From RYN-133 sp963754285 (GTDB taxonomy: Bacteria > Actinomycetota > Actinomycetes > Mycobacteriales > Jatrophihabitantaceae), in the NCBI GenBank assembly GCA_963754285.1, contig CAVWFN010000009.1, forward strand, positions 1-64,000: DNA of 64,000 nt, in the 5' to 3' direction. Of the stretch, positions 19,194-29,539 are shown one piece after another. Made by a program: the position numbers and the translations under genes. Each line of letters starts with the position of its first letter. Within the stretch, counting starts at the first letter, position 1. The notes under the pieces were generated by a model. That model had not been told where the DNA came from. It worked only from the letters and a program-made list of their open reading frames with translations, and ran no database searches.

Positions 19194-19942
19194 CGTTCAC
19201 GTAGCAGGGCCTTGAGCTCGGCGAGGTCGGCCTGCATGTCGGCGAGTTTGACGTGGACGGCGCGCAGGTCGGCCTGGGTCTCTTCGAGCTCGACCTCTTC
19301 CTCGACCCGTAGCCGGTCGATGAGCCAGGTCGCGAACGAGGCGGTCACCGCGCCGACGAGCATGACGCCGCCGATCATGATGCCGACCGCGACGAAGCGG
19401 CCCTCGGTGGTCACCGGGGTGTAGTCGCCGTAGCCGACGGTCGCGATCGTGACGCACGCCCACCACAGCGCCGTCCCGAACGTGGTGATCGTCGATCCGG
19501 TGTGCCCGCGCTCGGCGTCCAACTCGGCCAGCGCGCCGGTGAACACGAGCAGCACGGCCGTCGTGCCGCCATAGACGACGACGCGGCCACGCAGGGAGTC
19601 GGCCACCCAGCGGTTGAGCGCCCGCAGCAGTGGGATGAGCCGCAGCACGCGCAGCGCCCGCAGGAACGGCAGGGCCAGCATGGCGAGGTCGGGAAGGTGG
19701 CGCAGCACGTAGCGGCCGCGGCCGTGGGCGAGCGCGACCCGGACGAAGAACTCGCTCACGAACAGCGCCCAGATCAGGTAGTCGAGCACTCGCAGGGTCA
19801 GATGCCAGCCGTCACTGAGCCCGACCGCGAGCACCTCGGTCGTGTAGACGCCGAGAAAGAGCACGGCCAGGACTGCCAACGGCCACTCGGTCGAACGCTC
19901 CCAATGCGTCAGCCGCGACGGTGCTGTGGTCCCTCCGCTCAC
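19157..19942 (-). CDS. Voltage-gated-type potassium channel
   Basis: A 261-residue membrane protein with the layout of a six-helix Kv channel. It has a charged S4-like helix (FLRALRVLRLIPLLRALNRW, about residues 92-111), the pore with selectivity filter T168-V-G-Y-G-D173, and a C-terminal acidic coiled coil (about 215-258, heptads such as ELEETQADLRAVHVKLADMQ) that probably tetramerises the channel. It conducts K+; the gating stimulus cannot be read. The last 37 nt overlap the convergent MFS gene. Confidence 0.92.
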   Translation of the reverse strand: MSGGTTAPSRLTHWERSTEWPLAVLAVLFLGVYTTEVLAVGLSDGWHLTLRVLDYLIWALFVSEFFVRVALAHGRGRYVLRHLPDLAMLALPFLRALRVLRLIPLLRALNRWVADSLRGRVVVYGGTTAVLLVFTGALAELDAERGHTGSTITTFGTALWWACVTIATVGYGDYTPVTTEGRFVAVGIMIGGVMLVGAVTASFATWLIDRLRVEEEVELEETQADLRAVHVKLADMQADLAELKALLRERQADERPASASS

Positions 19943-19989
19943 GACTGACAGTGTGCCTGCTCGTGCGCGTCAACGCCGCGACATCTGCG

Positions 19990-21939
19990 TTACACCAGCT
20001 CGTACGGGTCGAGCACGAGCTTGACCGGGTCGGTCGCCTTACGGGCCGAACGGACGGCGGCGGCGTCCTTGAGTGCGACAGCAAGTGCCGCCGACTCGGA
20101 GCGCGGCACCCGGACGAGCATGCGTTCGGTCTCGGCGTCGATCGGGACGGGGCCGATCACTTCGGCAGGCTCGGGCAGTCTGGCCACGTCGAGCAGCTCG
20201 GCGACCGCATGGGGCGCGCCGGTCAGGGCCGCCATGCGCACCGCTGGTGGGAAGCCGAGCTCGCGACGTTCGGACAGCTCGCGGCCGGCGAAACCGGCCG
20301 GGTCCCAGCGCACGAGCGCCTGGACGGCGGGCACGCCCGAGTCGGCGCCGACCACGACCGCACCACCGGGACGCACGAGCGCGGCGGCGGTCATCCAGCG
20401 GCGCAATGTCTCCTCGCCGGCCCGCAGATCCGCACGGGAGAGCAGCGCCCAACCGTCGAGCAGCAGGGCGGCGCCGTAGCCGCCCTCGACCAACGGTTCG
20501 GCACCGGGGGTCGAGATGACGAGATCGGGACGGGCCTCGACCCGCGCGAGCACCCGCTCGCCGCCGCTGGTGCGCACCGTGGCGCCCGGGAAGGCGCGCC
20601 CGAGCTCCTCGGCGGTGCGCCGGGCGCCGACGACCACGGCGCGCATCGCCCGGCCACCGCATTCGGGACAGCGCCAGTCACCGGCCGGCCGGCCGCACCA
20701 CCTGCACCGCGCCACTGCGTCGCGTCCCGGACTCATCAGCGGTCCGGAACAGGCCGGGCACCGGGCCGACGTGCGGTCGCGAACGCATGCCAACGCGGGC
20801 ACGTACCCGCCTCGGGGCACTTGGACGAGGACGGGGGCGCCCGCGGCCAGGGCGTCGCGGGTGGTGCGCCACGCCAGGCTGGGCAGCCGGGCCACGGCGG
20901 CGGCCTCGTCACGTTCCTGTTCGAGGTCATCGGCGGTGACGACGACGCGCGGCGCCGCGCGGCGAACCTGAGCGCGGTCGGCGACGATCTCGTGCGCCCA
21001 CTGCGTCTCGACCAGCAACTGGGCCTCGGCGGTGCGGGCATAGCCGGCGACCAGCAGCGCCGCACCTGACAGCGCGGAGCGCAGGACGAGCACGTCGCGG
21101 GTATGGGCGTAGGGCGAGCGGGGTTCGTCGTAGAGATCGTCGCCGTCGTCCCAGATCGCGAGCAGGCCGAGGTCGGCGACCGGCGCGTAGGCGGCGGCGC
21201 GGGTTCCGATGACCACGCGCACCGTGCCGCGCTTGACGGCGAGCCAGCGCCGGTAGCGCTCGGCGGGCCCGAGATCGGCCGACAGCGCGACGTGCGCTCC
21301 TGGCCCGAGCAGGTCGCCGACCGCGGCATCAAGACGATCGAGGTCGCGGGCGTCGGGGACGACGGCGATCGCGCCGCGTCCGGCGGCGAGCGCGGTGGCA
21401 AGCGCGTCGGCGATGCGCTGCGGCCAGTCGTCGTCGGGGCGGGCCGTCCAGACCGCGCGAGCGGGACGGCCGTCGGCGACCGCGCGCAGGAACGCCGGGC
21501 CGGCGCGATAGCTGTCGAACCCGGTCGCCGTCGGCGGCATCGGGCGGGGCGGCGTCGCCGGCGGGGCCGCCGATTCGGCTCGGCCGTGCCGCGACGGCAC
21601 CCCGAGCCGCACGACGTCGACGGCATTGCCCGCCCACCGATCGGCGACCGCGCGGAACAACGCTGCCGTCTCGTGCGTCAGGACCGGTTCCCCACCGATG
21701 GCCCGTTCGACGAACGCCAGCTTGCCGGGGTGGTCGGAGTCGGCGCGGCGCTCGAGCACGAACCCGTCCACCAGCCGTCCGGAGAAGCGCACCCGCACCC
21801 GTGAGCCGAACCGGACCGCCTCGTCGAGGTCGGCGGGCACCAGGTAGTCGAAGAGCCGGTCGAGATGCGCGAGGGGCACGTCGACCCACAACCGGGCGAC
21901 CGGGTCGGTCGCCGCGGGCTCACGAACCTTGGCCGGCAC
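19990..21939 (-). CDS. priA: Primosomal protein N' (PriA), helicase motifs absent
   Basis: Replication-restart primosome protein, 649 residues from the GTG at 21939. The N-terminal 3'-DNA-binding domain (ARLWVDVPLAHLDRLFDYLV), the cysteine cluster (CPACSGPL, CRWCGRP, CPECGGRAM) and the C-terminal domain are recognisable. The Walker A GxxGxGKT is missing; the region reads RAVWTARPDDDWPQRIADA. The DEEH box is replaced by IWDDGDDLYDEP. This loss of helicase motifs is known for actinobacterial PriA, so it probably acts as a structural loader and not as a helicase. It follows metK as in other actinobacteria. Confidence 0.93.
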   Translation of the reverse strand: MPAKVREPAATDPVARLWVDVPLAHLDRLFDYLVPADLDEAVRFGSRVRVRFSGRLVDGFVLERRADSDHPGKLAFVERAIGGEPVLTHETAALFRAVADRWAGNAVDVVRLGVPSRHGRAESAAPPATPPRPMPPTATGFDSYRAGPAFLRAVADGRPARAVWTARPDDDWPQRIADALATALAAGRGAIAVVPDARDLDRLDAAVGDLLGPGAHVALSADLGPAERYRRWLAVKRGTVRVVIGTRAAAYAPVADLGLLAIWDDGDDLYDEPRSPYAHTRDVLVLRSALSGAALLVAGYARTAEAQLLVETQWAHEIVADRAQVRRAAPRVVVTADDLEQERDEAAAVARLPSLAWRTTRDALAAGAPVLVQVPRGGYVPALACVRDRTSARCPACSGPLMSPGRDAVARCRWCGRPAGDWRCPECGGRAMRAVVVGARRTAEELGRAFPGATVRTSGGERVLARVEARPDLVISTPGAEPLVEGGYGAALLLDGWALLSRADLRAGEETLRRWMTAAALVRPGGAVVVGADSGVPAVQALVRWDPAGFAGRELSERRELGFPPAVRMAALTGAPHAVAELLDVARLPEPAEVIGPVPIDAETERMLVRVPRSESAALAVALKDAAAVRSARKATDPVKLVLDPYELV

Positions 21940-22105
21940 GCCGTCACATCCGCCGTAGGTGGATCTGGTCTGACCCGCTCGCTTCGCTCGGGGCCATCCT
22001 GCGATCCACAGCGCAAGCTCCCTTCGCTCGCGCGCGCGGCGGGCTCTTCGCGCAAGCGCTCATCGCGTAGTACTCGCCTTGAATGGTCACTCGCCGCTGC
22101 GAGGT

Positions 22106-23302
<1,197 letters not shown>

Positions 23303-23355
23303 GCATGCTCCGGTGGGTAGAGGGTTCTGGCGGCAGAGTCTATCGAGGAAGGGTT

Positions 23356-24564
23356 TCAGCCCGCGAAGCGTGCCGAGACTGCGTCACACACCGCAGCGGC
23401 GAGCAGAGTCTTCGGACCGAGCGGGACATCGGTCTCGCTGCCGTCGGCGCCCAGGATGACCGCCGCGTTGTCGGAGGTCCCGAAGGCCTTGCCCGGGCCC
23501 ACGGCATTGACGACGAGCAGATCGCAGCCCTTGCGGGCGAGCTTCGCGCGGCCGTGCTCGAGCACGGTGGCGCTGTGGTCGCCGGTCTCGGCGGCGAACC
23601 CGACGATGGTCTGTCCTGGACGCCGGTCGGCGACCAGTGCGGCCAGCACGTCCGGATTCTCGGTGAGCTCGATCGGCGCGATCGCGAACCCGTCCTTTTT
23701 GATCTTGTGACCGGCTGCCGAGGTCGGACGGAAGTCGGCGACGGCGGCCGCCATGATCACGACGTCGGCATCGGCGCTGACCTTGCGCACCGCATCGGAG
23801 AGCTCGATCGCGCTGACGACCTGCACGACGTCGACGCCCGCCGGCGCGGGCAGCTCGGCGTTGGCGCTGACGAGCGTGACGCGGGCGCCCCGGGCGGCCG
23901 CGACGGCCGCAATCGCGTAGCCCTGCTTGCCCGAGGACGCGTTGCCGAGGAAGCGCACCGGGTCGAGCGCCTCGCGGGTTCCGCCCGCGCTGACGACGAC
24001 GTGCCGACCGGCCAGGTCGAACGGCAGCGCGTCCGAACGGCGCAGCAGCAACTCGGCGTGCGCGGCGAGCTCGGCCGGCTCGGGCAGGCGCCCCTTGCCG
24101 GTGTCGGTGCCCGTCAGGCGTCCACTGGCGGGATCGAGCACGATCGCGCCGCGGCGGCGCAGGGTGGTGACGTTCTCGACGGTGGCCGGGTGCTCCCACA
24201 TCTCGGTGTGCATCGCCGGGGCGAACAGCACCGGGCAGCGGGCCGTGAGCAGCGTGTTCGTCAGCAGATCGTCGGCCAGGCCGTGAGCAGCCTTGGCGAG
24301 CAGATCGGCGGTGGCGGGGGCGACGACGACCAGTTCGGCTTCGCGGCCCAGCCGCACGTGCGGCACTTCGGCCGCGTCGCTCCACACATCGGTGTGGACG
24401 CGTTGGTGCGAGAGCGCCTCCCAGGTCGCCGCGCCGACGAACTGCAGCGCGGCCGCCGTCGGGACGACGGTGACGTCATGGCCGGCCTCGGTGAGCTTGC
24501 GCAGCAGGTCCGCCGCCTTGTACGCGGCGATCCCCCCGGCGACACCCAGGACGACCCGGCTCAT
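23356..24564 (-). CDS. coaBC: Phosphopantothenoylcysteine synthetase/decarboxylase
   Basis: Bifunctional coenzyme A synthesis enzyme of 402 residues. The N-terminal flavin-dependent CoaC decarboxylase (about 1-180) has GVAGGIAAYKAADLLRKL, the active-site histidine in EVPHVRLG and the substrate-clamp PAMHTEMWEHP. The C-terminal CoaB ligase has VSAGGTREALDPVRFLGN, SSGKQGYAIA and the conserved KKDG region. It lies 6 nt downstream of rpoZ. Confidence 0.97.
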   Translation of the reverse strand: MSRVVLGVAGGIAAYKAADLLRKLTEAGHDVTVVPTAAALQFVGAATWEALSHQRVHTDVWSDAAEVPHVRLGREAELVVVAPATADLLAKAAHGLADDLLTNTLLTARCPVLFAPAMHTEMWEHPATVENVTTLRRRGAIVLDPASGRLTGTDTGKGRLPEPAELAAHAELLLRRSDALPFDLAGRHVVVSAGGTREALDPVRFLGNASSGKQGYAIAAVAAARGARVTLVSANAELPAPAGVDVVQVVSAIELSDAVRKVSADADVVIMAAAVADFRPTSAAGHKIKKDGFAIAPIELTENPDVLAALVADRRPGQTIVGFAAETGDHSATVLEHGRAKLARKGCDLLVVNAVGPGKAFGTSDNAAVILGADGSETDVPLGPKTLLAAAVCDAVSARFAG

Positions 24565-24570
24565 TCGGCC

Positions 24571-24837
24571 CTACTCGACCGGAGTCTCAGACGGCTTGAA
24601 CTCGATGAGGTCGGAGTTGATCTCGCGCAGCGCGATCGACAGCGGCTTCTCTTGCGGCGCGGTCTCGACGAGCGGGCCGACGTACTCGAGCAGGCCCTCA
24701 CCGAGCTGGCTGTAGTAGGCATTGATCTGGCGCGCGCGCTTGGCCGCGATGATGACCAGGGCGTACTTCGACGCGGTGCGGTCGAGCAGCTCGTCGATCG
24801 GCGGGTTGGTAATGCCTTCGGGTGCGGACACAGTCAC
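24571..24837 (-). CDS. rpoZ: RNA polymerase omega subunit
   Basis: An 88-residue core RNA polymerase subunit that helps fold and retain beta-prime. The conserved centre reads NPPIDELLDRTASKYALV and IIAAKRARQINAYYS. Actinobacterial order gmk-rpoZ-coaBC is kept, with 60 nt to gmk and 6 nt to coaBC. Confidence 0.96.
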   Translation of the reverse strand: MTVSAPEGITNPPIDELLDRTASKYALVIIAAKRARQINAYYSQLGEGLLEYVGPLVETAPQEKPLSIALREINSDLIEFKPSETPVE

Positions 24838-24897
24838 GCTTTCTGCAGACGATCAGGGGACGGAGCGGTCGGCTCCAAACGGGCAGTCTACCAATTC

Positions 24898-25452
24898 CTA
24901 GCGCCCGCCGGTCTCGATCAGGCCCACCAGCTCAGCTGCGGCGCTGGTCACATCTTCATTCACGACCACCACGTCGAACTCGTCGGCGGCGTCGAGTTCG
25001 ACCCTGGCCTGCTCGAGCCGGGCGGCGATGGCGTCGTGCGGTTCGGTCGCGCGCAGGGTCAGGCGGCGCTCGAGTTCGGTCCATGAGGGCGGCGCGAGAA
25101 AGACCAGCCGCGCATCGGGCATCGCGGCACGCACCTGACGCGCCCCCTGCAGATCGATCTCGAGCAGGGTCGGCTCCCCCGCTGCCAGCCGCTCGAGCAC
25201 AGGTTCGCGCGGCGTCCCGTAGAGATTGCCGGCGAACTCGGCGTGCTCGAGCAGTTCGTCGGCCGCGACGAGTTCGGCGAACCGTTCGCGACTCACGAAC
25301 CAGTACTCCACGCCGTTGCGCTCGCCCGGACGAGGGAACCGAGTGGTGCACGACACCGAAACCCAGACATGCGGAAACTGGTTGCGCACGGCGCGGACGA
25401 CCGTCCCCTTGCCCACGCCGGACGGGCCGGTGAGCACGGTCAGGCGGGACAC
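24898..25452 (-). CDS. gmk: Guanylate kinase
   Basis: Phosphorylates GMP to GDP with ATP. It has the P-loop GPSGVGKGT (residues 9-17), the GMP-binding stretch SCTTRFPRPGERNGVEYWF and LLEIDLQGARQV. I choose the GTG at 25452 (184 residues) over a TTG at 25461 because TAGGTT lies 7 nt before the GTG, the same leaderless geometry seen at other genes here. The mIHF/sIHF gene that usually precedes gmk in actinobacteria is not present; pntA is divergent instead. Confidence 0.96.
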   Translation of the reverse strand: MSRLTVLTGPSGVGKGTVVRAVRNQFPHVWVSVSCTTRFPRPGERNGVEYWFVSRERFAELVAADELLEHAEFAGNLYGTPREPVLERLAAGEPTLLEIDLQGARQVRAAMPDARLVFLAPPSWTELERRLTLRATEPHDAIAARLEQARVELDAADEFDVVVVNEDVTSAAAELVGLIETGGR

Positions 25453-25465
25453 ACGGCGCAACCTA
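25453..25465 (-). promoter_or_regulatory. Leaderless promoter of gmk
   Basis: TAGGTT (25460-25465) then 7 nt then GTG; decides between two possible starts. Confidence 0.6.
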
Positions 25466-25498
25466 CCGCGTCGAGTCGAACGTGACCCGCGCCGCAGC

Positions 25499-25504
25499 TA
25501 GCGT
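25499..25504 (+). promoter_or_regulatory. Candidate -10 element of pntA-pntB
   Basis: TAGCGT, followed by about 55 nt of leader to the GTG at 25567, which has its own GGAG site. Confidence 0.4.
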
Positions 25505-25566
25505 GGGGCGGCTACGGCATTATGCAGGCCAGCCCGCCACCGACCGGCTTACGAATGGAGCGCGTC

Positions 25567-27087
25567 GTGCGCATCGGAGTCCCCCGTGAGACATCCCGTG
25601 GTGAGACACGGGTTGCCGCAACGCCGGCGACGGTGAAATTACTCATCGGACTGGGCTACGACGTCACGATCGAATCGGGCGCGGGCGAGCTGTCGAGCTT
25701 CGCCGACGACGCGTACGTCGAGTCCGGTGCGGAGCTGGGCGATCCGTGGACGGCCGACATCCTGTTCAAGGTCAATGCGCCAAGTGACGACGAGATCGAC
25801 AAGCTGCATGAGGGCGTCACGCTGATCAGCCTGCTGTCGCCGGCGCTGAACGAAGAGCTGGTCGAGAAGCTGTCGGCCAAGCCGATCACGGCGCTGGCCA
25901 TGGACGCCGTGCCGCGCATTTCGCGTGCGCAGTCGCTCGACGTGCTGAGCTCGATGGCCAACATCGCCGGGTACCGCGCGGTGGTCGAAGCGGCGCACGC
26001 GTTCGGCCGGTTCTTCACCGGTCAGGTGACAGCGGCAGGCAAGGTCAATCCGGCGAAGGTGCTCGTGGCCGGTGCCGGGGTGGCCGGGCTCGCTGCGATC
26101 GGCGCGGCGTCGAGCATGGGCGCGATCGTGCGCGCCACCGACCCACGTCCGGAGGTCGCCGACCAGGTGCGGTCGCTGGGTGGCGAATACCTCGCGGTCG
26201 ACGACGAGTCGGCCGAGGTCAGCACGACCGGCTATGCGAAAGAGATGGGCGACGACTACAAGGAACGCGAAGCGGCGCTGTACGCGGCGCAGGCCGAGGA
26301 CGTCGACATCGTGATCACCACCGCGCTGATCCCCGGCCGGCCGGCTCCACGTCTACTCACCGCCGAGATGGTGGCGTCGATGAAGCCGGGCTCGGTGATC
26401 GTCGACATGGCCGCGGCAAACGGCGGCAACGTCGAGGGGACGGTCGCCGGAGAAGCGATCACCACCGACAACGGCGTCACAATCATCGGCTACACCGACC
26501 TGGCCGGACGGCTGGCCGCGCAGGCGTCGCAGCTGTACGGGCAGAACCTCGTCAATCTGATGAAGCTGCTGACACCGGAGAAGGACGGGCAGTTGGTGCT
26601 CGACTTCGACGACGTCGTGCAGCGCGGCGTCACGGTCGTCCGCGATGGCGAGAAGACGTGGCCGCCACCGCCGGTGAGCGTGTCGGCCGCGCCGGCGCCC
26701 AAGAAGGAACCCGATCGTCCGGTCAAGGAAGCTAAACAACCGCTGACGGCAGGACGCAAGTACGCGATCGTGGGGATCGGCGCGGTGCTGCTGTTCGCGC
26801 TCACCGCGTTCTCGCCGAACCAGCTCATCGGGAACTTCACGGTGTTCGTCCTGGCAATCGTGATCGGCTACTACGTGATCGGCAACGTGCACCACGCGCT
26901 GCACACGCCGCTGATGTCGGTGACCAACGCGATCTCGGGGATCATCATCACCGGCGCACTGCTGCAGATCGGCCATCACGACACGACGATCACCGTGCTC
27001 GGCTTCGTCGCGATCCTGCTGGTGTCGATCAACGTCTTCGGTGGTTTCGCAGTCACCCGCCGCATGCTCGGGATGTTCAGCAAGTGA
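25567..27087 (+). CDS. pntA: NAD(P) transhydrogenase alpha subunit, PntAA-PntAB fused
   Basis: With PntB couples hydride transfer between NADH and NADP+ to proton flow across the membrane. The 506-residue chain is the E. coli-like fused form. It has an N-terminal NAD-binding domain I (MRIGVPRETSRGETRVAATP; the Rossmann glycines in VLVAGAGVAGLAAIGAA near residue 170; the mobile-loop region near YAKEMGDDYKE), then four membrane helices after about residue 400. The start is the GTG at 25567, because GGAG lies 6 nt upstream and the ATG at 25555 has none. The pntB gene overlaps by 4 nt. Confidence 0.95.
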   Translation: MRIGVPRETSRGETRVAATPATVKLLIGLGYDVTIESGAGELSSFADDAYVESGAELGDPWTADILFKVNAPSDDEIDKLHEGVTLISLLSPALNEELVEKLSAKPITALAMDAVPRISRAQSLDVLSSMANIAGYRAVVEAAHAFGRFFTGQVTAAGKVNPAKVLVAGAGVAGLAAIGAASSMGAIVRATDPRPEVADQVRSLGGEYLAVDDESAEVSTTGYAKEMGDDYKEREAALYAAQAEDVDIVITTALIPGRPAPRLLTAEMVASMKPGSVIVDMAAANGGNVEGTVAGEAITTDNGVTIIGYTDLAGRLAAQASQLYGQNLVNLMKLLTPEKDGQLVLDFDDVVQRGVTVVRDGEKTWPPPPVSVSAAPAPKKEPDRPVKEAKQPLTAGRKYAIVGIGAVLLFALTAFSPNQLIGNFTVFVLAIVIGYYVIGNVHHALHTPLMSVTNAISGIIITGALLQIGHHDTTITVLGFVAILLVSINVFGGFAVTRRMLGMFSK

Positions 27088-28484
27088 GCGCCGAAACCAT
27101 TACCCAGGCCGCCTACATCGTCTCGGCGCTGCTGTTCATCCTGTCGCTGGCCGGGCTGTCGAAGCACGAGACGTCGCGACAGGGCGTCGTCTACGGCATC
27201 GGCGGCATGGCCATCGCGATCGCAGCAACCATCGGGCTGGCCTCACGCTCGATCACAGCCGGCGGGATCGCACTGATCGCAGTGGCGATGGTGATCGGTG
27301 CGGTGATCGGTCTGTGGCGGGCACGCGTCGTCGAGATGACGGGGATGCCCGAACTCATCGCGATGCTGCACAGCTTCGTCGGACTCGCCGCCGTCCTCGT
27401 CGGCTGGGACGGCTACTACGAGGTGGAGGCACGCGGCGGCGCCGCCGACTTCGCCGGCTCACTGCTGCGCATCCACCACGCCGAGGTGTTCATCGGCGTA
27501 TTCATCGGCGCGGTCACGTTCACCGGGTCGATCGTCGCGTTCCTGAAGTTGTCGGCGCGCATCAACTCGAAGCCACTCATGCTGCCCGGCAAGAACGTCC
27601 TCAACCTCGGTGCGCTCGCCGCGTTCGTCGCGCTGACTGTCGCGTTCGTCGTCTCGCCGCATCTCGGCCTGCTTGTTGCGATGACGGCAGTCGCGCTGCT
27701 GCTCGGCTGGCACCTCGTCGCATCGATCGGCGGCGGCGACATGCCCGTCGTCGTGTCGATGCTCAACAGCTACTCCGGCTGGGCGGCGGCAGCATCAGGC
27801 TTCCTGCTGAACAACAACCTGCTCATCGTGACCGGCGCACTCGTGGGCTCGTCCGGTGCGTACCTGAGCTACATCATGTGCAAGGCCATGAACCGCTCGT
27901 TCATCTCGGTCATCGCGGGCGGTTTCGGTATCGAGGCCAAGAGCGACGACACCGACTACGGCGAGCACCGCGAGATCAACGCCGACGACGCCGCTGACCT
28001 GCTGCGCGAGGCCTCCTCGGTCATCATCACGCCCGGCTACGGCATGGCGGTCGCACAGGCGCAGTACCCCGTTGCCGATCTCACTCGCAGGCTGCGCGAG
28101 CGCGGCGTCGATGTGCGTTTCGGCATCCACCCGGTCGCCGGTCGGCTGCCCGGGCACATGAACGTGCTGCTCGCCGAGGCCAAGGTGCCATACGACATCG
28201 TGCTCGAGATGGACGAGATCAACGACGACTTCCCGAACACGTCCGTCGTGCTCGTGATCGGTGCGAACGACACCGTGAACCCGGCAGCGACCGACGAACC
28301 CGGCAGCCCGATCGCCGGCATGCCCGTGCTGCACGTGTGGGAGGCCGAGAACGTGATCGTGTTCAAGCGATCAATGGCCGCCGGCTACGCGGGCGTCCAG
28401 AACCCGCTGTTCTTCCGCGACAACACCGCGATGCTCTTCGGCGATGCCAAGGAGCGCGTCGAGGACATCATCAAGGCTCTCTAA
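27084..28484 (+). CDS. pntB: NAD(P) transhydrogenase beta subunit
   Basis: A 466-residue partner of PntA. The first half is a bundle of about eight to nine membrane helices (domain II). The C-terminal NADP(H)-binding domain III begins near residue 290 and has VIITPGYGMAVAQAQYPVAD, RFGIHPVAGRLPGHMNVLL and VVLVIGANDTVNPAA. The GTG start overlaps the pntA stop as GTGA, so the subunits are made together. Ends 23 nt before the aldo/keto reductase gene. Confidence 0.97.
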   Translation: MSAETITQAAYIVSALLFILSLAGLSKHETSRQGVVYGIGGMAIAIAATIGLASRSITAGGIALIAVAMVIGAVIGLWRARVVEMTGMPELIAMLHSFVGLAAVLVGWDGYYEVEARGGAADFAGSLLRIHHAEVFIGVFIGAVTFTGSIVAFLKLSARINSKPLMLPGKNVLNLGALAAFVALTVAFVVSPHLGLLVAMTAVALLLGWHLVASIGGGDMPVVVSMLNSYSGWAAAASGFLLNNNLLIVTGALVGSSGAYLSYIMCKAMNRSFISVIAGGFGIEAKSDDTDYGEHREINADDAADLLREASSVIITPGYGMAVAQAQYPVADLTRRLRERGVDVRFGIHPVAGRLPGHMNVLLAEAKVPYDIVLEMDEINDDFPNTSVVLVIGANDTVNPAATDEPGSPIAGMPVLHVWEAENVIVFKRSMAAGYAGVQNPLFFRDNTAMLFGDAKERVEDIIKAL

Positions 28485-28494
28485 CCGGGCTGGG

Positions 28495-28507
28495 TAACGT
28501 CGAGGGC
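28495..28507 (+). promoter_or_regulatory. Leaderless promoter of the aldo/keto reductase gene
   Basis: TAACGT (28495-28500) then 7 nt then ATG. Confidence 0.55.
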
Positions 28508-29461
28508 ATGGACTTTCGTCGCCTCGGTAACTCCGGCCTGGTCGTGTCCGTCGTCGGACTCGGCACCAACAACTTCGGGATGAAGCTCGACCTCGACGAG
28601 TCACGCGCCGTGGTCGACGCCGCGTTGGACGAGGGCATCACCCTGTTCGACACCTCCGACTCGTACGGCGCCAGCGAGGCAAGGCTGGGCGAGATCCTGC
28701 AGGGCCGTCGCGACGACATCGTCATCGCGACGAAGTTCGGCAGTGACTCGCGTAGCCGCGGCAACGACAACGGCGAGGACTGGGGCGCCCGGGGGTCGCG
28801 CCGCTACATCACGCGCTCGGTCGAGTCGTCGCTGCGCCGGCTGCAGACCGATTGGATCGACCTGTACCAGTTGCATCGCCCGGACGAGGCCACCCCGATC
28901 GAGGAGACCCTGTCGGCCCTCGACGATCTCGTGCACGCCGGAAAGGTGCGCTACCTCGGGTCGTCCAACTTCACCGGATGGCAGGTGGCCGAAGCGGAAT
29001 GGACCTCGCGCACCCGCGGGCTCGAACGGTTCGTGTCCGCACAGAACGAGTACAGCTGGCTCGAGCGCGACATCGAGGCCGACCTCGTGCCCGCGCTCGA
29101 GCACTACGGCATCGGCCTGCTGCCCTTCTTCCCGCTCGCCAGCGGGCTGCTCACCGGCAAGTACCGGCGCGGCGAGGCCGCCCCGCAGGGCAGCCGCATC
29201 CAGGCGTGGGGACGTGAGTCGGTGCTCACCGATGCGACCTTCGACGTGATCGAGAAGCTCGAGGCGTTCGCCGCCGAGCGCGACATCACGTTGCTCGACG
29301 TCGCGATCGGCGGGTTGGCCGCGCAGCCGGCTGTCTCGAGTGTCATCGCCGGTGCCACGACGCCGGAGCAGGTCAAGAAGAACGTCGCCGCCGGCAACTG
29401 GTCGCCGAGCGCGGCCGACCTCGCGACCCTCGACGAGCTCACCACCGTCACGGACGGCTGA
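28508..29461 (+). CDS. Aldo/keto reductase
   Basis: An NADP(H)-dependent oxidoreductase of 317 residues with an (alpha/beta)8 barrel. The catalytic tetrad is complete: D48 and Y53 (LFDTSDSYG), K76 (IATKFG) and H123 (YQLHRPD). The C-terminal cofactor stretch SSVIAGATTPEQVKKNVAA is typical of the YghZ/KCNAB-like group. TAACGT 7 nt before the ATG implies its own leaderless promoter despite following pntB closely. The physiological substrate is unknown. A strong hairpin follows the gene. Confidence 0.93.
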   Translation: MDFRRLGNSGLVVSVVGLGTNNFGMKLDLDESRAVVDAALDEGITLFDTSDSYGASEARLGEILQGRRDDIVIATKFGSDSRSRGNDNGEDWGARGSRRYITRSVESSLRRLQTDWIDLYQLHRPDEATPIEETLSALDDLVHAGKVRYLGSSNFTGWQVAEAEWTSRTRGLERFVSAQNEYSWLERDIEADLVPALEHYGIGLLPFFPLASGLLTGKYRRGEAAPQGSRIQAWGRESVLTDATFDVIEKLEAFAAERDITLLDVAIGGLAAQPAVSSVIAGATTPEQVKKNVAAGNWSPSAADLATLDELTTVTDG

Positions 29462-29492
29462 CTTTCCACCCGGCAATGCCGCCGACCAGACG

Positions 29493-29523
29493 ACTGTGGC
29501 CCGGCCGAAGGCCGGGCCACAGT
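29493..29523. terminator. Bidirectional terminator hairpin
   Basis: Perfect 14-bp stem ACTGTGGCCCGGCC / GGCCGGGCCACAGT with loop GAA, between the convergent aldo/keto reductase and dioxygenase genes. No T-run follows on either strand, as is common for actinobacterial terminators. Confidence 0.88.
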
Positions 29524-29539
29524 GCGGACTTGTTCGCTG

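Noticed and set aside
21946..22105. Short repeated GCGCAAGC and GC-rich inverted stretches between priA and metK
   Set aside because: Too short and imperfect to support a terminator or repeat call; I see nothing definite in this 160-nt gap.
23305..25086. A 593-codon plus-strand frame across coaBC, rpoZ and gmk
   Set aside because: Runs antisense through three recognised genes; low-complexity shadow.
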